Assembly (NCBI GenBank): GCA_003116975.1
Contig: BGKB01000162.1
Coordinates: 82,500-146,499 of the forward strand
Source of the DNA: Aurantiochytrium sp. KH105
Lineage: Eukaryota > Sar > Bigyra > Thraustochytrida > Thraustochytriidae
Length of the DNA stretch: 64,000 nt
Direction of reading: 5' to 3'
In this document: in pieces, positions 61,517 to 64,000 of the stretch
Layout of the letters: each line of letters opens with the position of its first letter
Numbering within the stretch: the first letter of the stretch is position 1
Translations under genes and position numbers: made by a program
The notes under the pieces: model-generated
Seen by the model: the letters and a program-made list of their open reading frames with translations, nothing else
What the model was told of the DNA's origin: nothing
Database searches by the model: none

Positions 61517-64000
61517 ATGGCACTTCGCCAGATGGACGCGATGAGCGAAGAGAAGGAATTGCGCATTGCCGTGCTGGGGTCGATCAACGCTGGCAAGTCA
61601 ACGCTGTTGAATGCGCTCATCGGGGCAGAGTTGCTACCAAGCGCGCCAAGGATTGAGACAGCTTCCATCGCAGAAGTGCGTCACGACGAGAGTTTAGAAC
61701 CCGGGAAATTTGTGTGCTCCGCAGTGGTCGGGAAAGACGAGAAGTCGTCAGAAGTCATCTTTGGCGAGTATGACAATGAGCCTGGTGATTCTCATACAAA
61801 AGTACTGGACTGGGTTCGGAACAATAACAGGGCCGACGGCATGCCTTGTCTCACCATTCGCACCAATCTGACAACCGCAGAGCACTACACCTCACTCGGA
61901 CTCGGAGGCATCAGCTTGTTCGACGTCCCTGGAACCAACGAAGCGGAAGGACAGGAGGATCGAGAGAGAGAGGTTGGCAAAGTTCTCGCACGCGCTCACT
62001 TCGTTTGCATCATTGTGTCCAAAGACGACATTGGCGCAAAGAGTGTGGAGGACCTCGGTGCGCTCGTCAAAAAATTTACGAAGCCGTCGTGCCAGGTAGG
62101 GCTCTTCGTCAATAAAATGGATGATGTCGAACCGGACGAACGCAAAGGTATTGAGACATATGTCCAGGATGAAGTCTACAACGAGGAGAAGCGCAAAGAA
62201 GTGTTTGGACGTCCAATCACCTTTTACTTTACAATGGGCAAGGTCGCTTTGCATAGTGCGTGCAGAGGATGTGATTTAAAAGCTTGTAAGCTCATCGGGA
62301 CTCACTACCATTGTGTCAGATATCTACCTTTGGATGAGCAGGATGCTCAGAGAGATCTCAACTTCAAGACACTCAAGCTTATCAGAACTCTCGACAAAGG
62401 AAAAAAGGATGCCACAGAACTGCATGACCAAATGGCTGACACAACGAGAAAGATATCTGGTATCGAGGCGATTTGGCAAAAGCTCGTGCTCGACATGCTC
62501 AGAGCTCGCATTCAAATGGCTCAAGTTTCACTTGATATGAGCTCCGAAAGCGTGTGGGCTCACGCCGACTTTATCAAGCTAAAGAGGCTCGCCAAATTTG
62601 CCAAGAGAGAGGTCGAGATGCTCGTTAGAATTCTCTTGCTGCAAAACTCTTATAAGGAGTTAAAGCCTTCTCTCGACCGCGCTGCTGAAAGCCACAAAAT
62701 CGACGTAAATCGACTTCGAAAAGAGATGAATGACTCCATCACACGTCGAGTGTCTGAGAATGTCACTTCTGTCCTTGGAACGGAAAGTTGGAATGACGCT
62801 CCTACTGAGCCCTTTGAAGACGTTGCAAGCTTCGCGGTGGAGGAGCTAGCCAAGGTTGTGCAACGACAGCGCAAAGAGGATTTATGCAATGAAGTCGATG
62901 CTGGGACCCGGGAGGGGCTACAAGCGCTTCTTGAGGACTTTATTGGCGATGCTGAGGCGCTTCAGTCACACGTGCCAGACAAGGATTATCAAACATATCT
63001 GGATGAGTCCATCTCCGAAGCTGTTCGGTCAGAGCTGCGAAGCTTTGAGCAGCTCTCGAAGCGGTTTGCGCAAAATGATTGGACAGTGGACGAAACTCAC
63101 GTGGCTTTATCTTTTCAACCTTGTTTCTCTGCCTCTTTTCCCAAAACTCTAGGAGATGCGCCCGTTTGGTTTCCCTCCCTGCAAAGTACTTTTCGAAAAG
63201 CTGCATCTTCTGGCGCCGATCAAAAGAAATCCTGCCAGAGGCTGACTGAGCTTTCTGGCAGCACTATCAAATCTTTTTTCGACGACGCACCCGCTCTCAG
63301 GTATTTCGTGCTCAACATGTACCCTGTCATAACAGAGGCTGCTAGTTGGTACGAGACTGTCAAGCGGACTCTCAAGAATTTGAAGGAGACGTCACCATAT
63401 AGTCTGGATCCGACGCCACCTGAACTGGAGTTTGCGGAAGGCAATTTCGATGAATGGTGGAGAAAGTGTCTGGATCCGACGCCACCTGAACTGGAGTTTG
63501 CGGAAGGCAATTTCGATGAATGGTGGAGAAAGTGTCGGCCACCTGAACTGGAGTTTGCGGAAGGCGAATTCGATCAATGGTGGATAAAGAGTCGCGATCA
63601 ATGGTTTTCCGGTTGCCAAAAGGAATGTCCTTTCCCAGAAATCGGTGCGCTGCTCCGTGAGAGCTTGAAGCGGTCGCATGAGAAGCGTCGCTCTTCAGAA
63701 CAAAAAAGATTTGCTCTATTCGGTGCAGCTGTTGGGGCAGCTATGGTTGGCGTGGCTTTGACGGGAGGCGGGCTTCTAATGGGCGCTGCGGCACTTGAAT
63801 ACGGTGCTGCAGCCTCCTCCATCTTCATCGGCGGCAGTGGCGCAGGTGCCCTTTCTGGATATGTGGGGAGGTCGGTTCGAGTGGACAAGGAGGGGATGTG
63901 GCACAACAATGCTTGTCAGGAGTGCCAAAAGGAGTTGCAAAAGATTTACAGCCAGTCGCTCCAGATCATCCTAACTAGAGACTTAACAACCGAAGGAGTC
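61517..64000 (+). CDS. Bacterial-dynamin-like GTPase with internal repeats (3' end beyond window)
   Basis: At least 828 residues from the ATG at 61517 (AACAATGG), open to the window edge. The N-terminus RIAVLGSINAGKSTLLNALIG has the GxxNAGKST P-loop typical of bacterial dynamin-like proteins. G3 is DVPGTNE and G4 is NKMD. Long helical stretches follow, as in dynamin stalks. Near residue 630 three tandem copies of a 22-residue unit (LDPTPPELEFAEGNFDEWW..) occur. A hydrophobic, Gly/Ala-rich segment (~735-785, GAAVGAAMVGVALTGGGLLM..) resembles the membrane paddle of BDLP or mitofusin. Codon use is less GC-biased than in neighbours such as UGDH, so acquisition from bacteria or weak expression is possible. 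Substrate membrane unknown. Confidence 0.82.
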   Translation, partial: MALRQMDAMSEEKELRIAVLGSINAGKSTLLNALIGAELLPSAPRIETASIAEVRHDESLEPGKFVCSAVVGKDEKSSEVIFGEYDNEPGDSHTKVLDWVRNNNRADGMPCLTIRTNLTTAEHYTSLGLGGISLFDVPGTNEAEGQEDREREVGKVLARAHFVCIIVSKDDIGAKSVEDLGALVKKFTKPSCQVGLFVNKMDDVEPDERKGIETYVQDEVYNEEKRKEVFGRPITFYFTMGKVALHSACRGCDLKACKLIGTHYHCVRYLPLDEQDAQRDLNFKTLKLIRTLDKGKKDATELHDQMADTTRKISGIEAIWQKLVLDMLRARIQMAQVSLDMSSESVWAHADFIKLKRLAKFAKREVEMLVRILLLQNSYKELKPSLDRAAESHKIDVNRLRKEMNDSITRRVSENVTSVLGTESWNDAPTEPFEDVASFAVEELAKVVQRQRKEDLCNEVDAGTREGLQALLEDFIGDAEALQSHVPDKDYQTYLDESISEAVRSELRSFEQLSKRFAQNDWTVDETHVALSFQPCFSASFPKTLGDAPVWFPSLQSTFRKAASSGADQKKSCQRLTELSGSTIKSFFDDAPALRYFVLNMYPVITEAASWYETVKRTLKNLKETSPYSLDPTPPELEFAEGNFDEWWRKCLDPTPPELEFAEGNFDEWWRKCRPPELEFAEGEFDQWWIKSRDQWFSGCQKECPFPEIGALLRESLKRSHEKRRSSEQKRFALFGAAVGAAMVGVALTGGGLLMGAAALEYGAAASSIFIGGSGAGALSGYVGRSVRVDKEGMWHNNACQECQKELQKIYSQSLQIILTRDLTTEGV
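63404..63592 (+). repeat. 66-bp in-frame tandem repeat, 2.9 copies
   Basis: Copies at 63404-63469 and 63470-63535 appear identical. A third, shorter copy at 63536-63592 starts at Pro-Pro-Glu and has several substitutions (EFDQWWIKS). It encodes a Trp-Trp-containing acidic unit in the GTPase gene. Confidence 0.95.

Overview
This is nuclear DNA of a microbial eukaryote. Protein-coding genes are long and mostly intronless. Two clear GT-AG introns can be reconstructed. Start codons repeatedly sit in an AAGATGG-like context, and the spacers are rich in microsatellites. The gene set includes a Bardet-Biedl chaperonin, so the organism is probably ciliated at some stage. It also includes exocyst, SHPRH and eIF3i genes, organelle-type proteins and a large GCC2/GCC3-type cysteine-rich membrane protein. 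Together these fit a stramenopile, most likely a labyrinthulomycete (thraustochytrid). The lineage is an inference; no rRNA or other marker is present.

Layout. 0-4.5 kb: two tandem minus-strand genes for mitochondrially targeted MoxR AAA + VWA proteins, the first cut by the window edge. 4.9-7.7 kb: an EXO84/Vps51-like exocyst subunit (+). 7.9-9.7 kb: a BBS6/MKKS-like chaperonin (-). 10.05-10.84 kb: peptide deformylase in two exons (-), whose start codon lies against the divergent MFAP1-like splicing factor gene (+, to 12.7 kb). 13.1-15.2 kb: a KDM2/PHF8-like JmjC protein (-) that has lost its iron ligands and ends in a CxxC-rich zinc module. 15.2-23.8 kb: a repeat-rich stretch with almost no recognisable genes; it holds (TTTC)23, a 190-bp tandem repeat and (CATCA)18.

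23.8-33.8 kb is a lineage-expanded metabolic block: three glutathione S-transferase paralogues on the minus strand, then three enoyl-CoA hydratase/isomerase paralogues on the plus strand. 34-37 kb: a triple-CX9C small protein (+) and a secreted GxGYxYP-like protein (-). 37.5-44.1 kb: a giant SHPRH-like SNF2/RING protein (+). 45.9-47.3 kb: UDP-glucose dehydrogenase (+). 48.3-49.8 kb: eIF3i with one intron (-). 51.2 kb: Cu/Zn superoxide dismutase (+). 52.3-54.0 kb: a class-3 (diacylglycerol-lipase-like) lipase (-). 54.6-57.7 kb: the GCC2/GCC3 multi-pass receptor (-). 58.2-60.4 kb: an Mx-like dynamin (-). 61.5 kb to the end: a divergently transcribed bacterial-dynamin-like GTPase (+) with an internal 66-bp repeat, cut by the window edge.

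Most neighbours are functionally unrelated, as expected for a eukaryotic chromosome. The real local structure is the paralogue arrays (MoxR-VWA x2, GST x3, ECH x3) and the head-to-head pair of dynamin-superfamily GTPases. The most unusual items are the single-chain MoxR-VWA proteins, the apparently inactive JmjC protein, and the repeat-bearing GTPase at the right edge.
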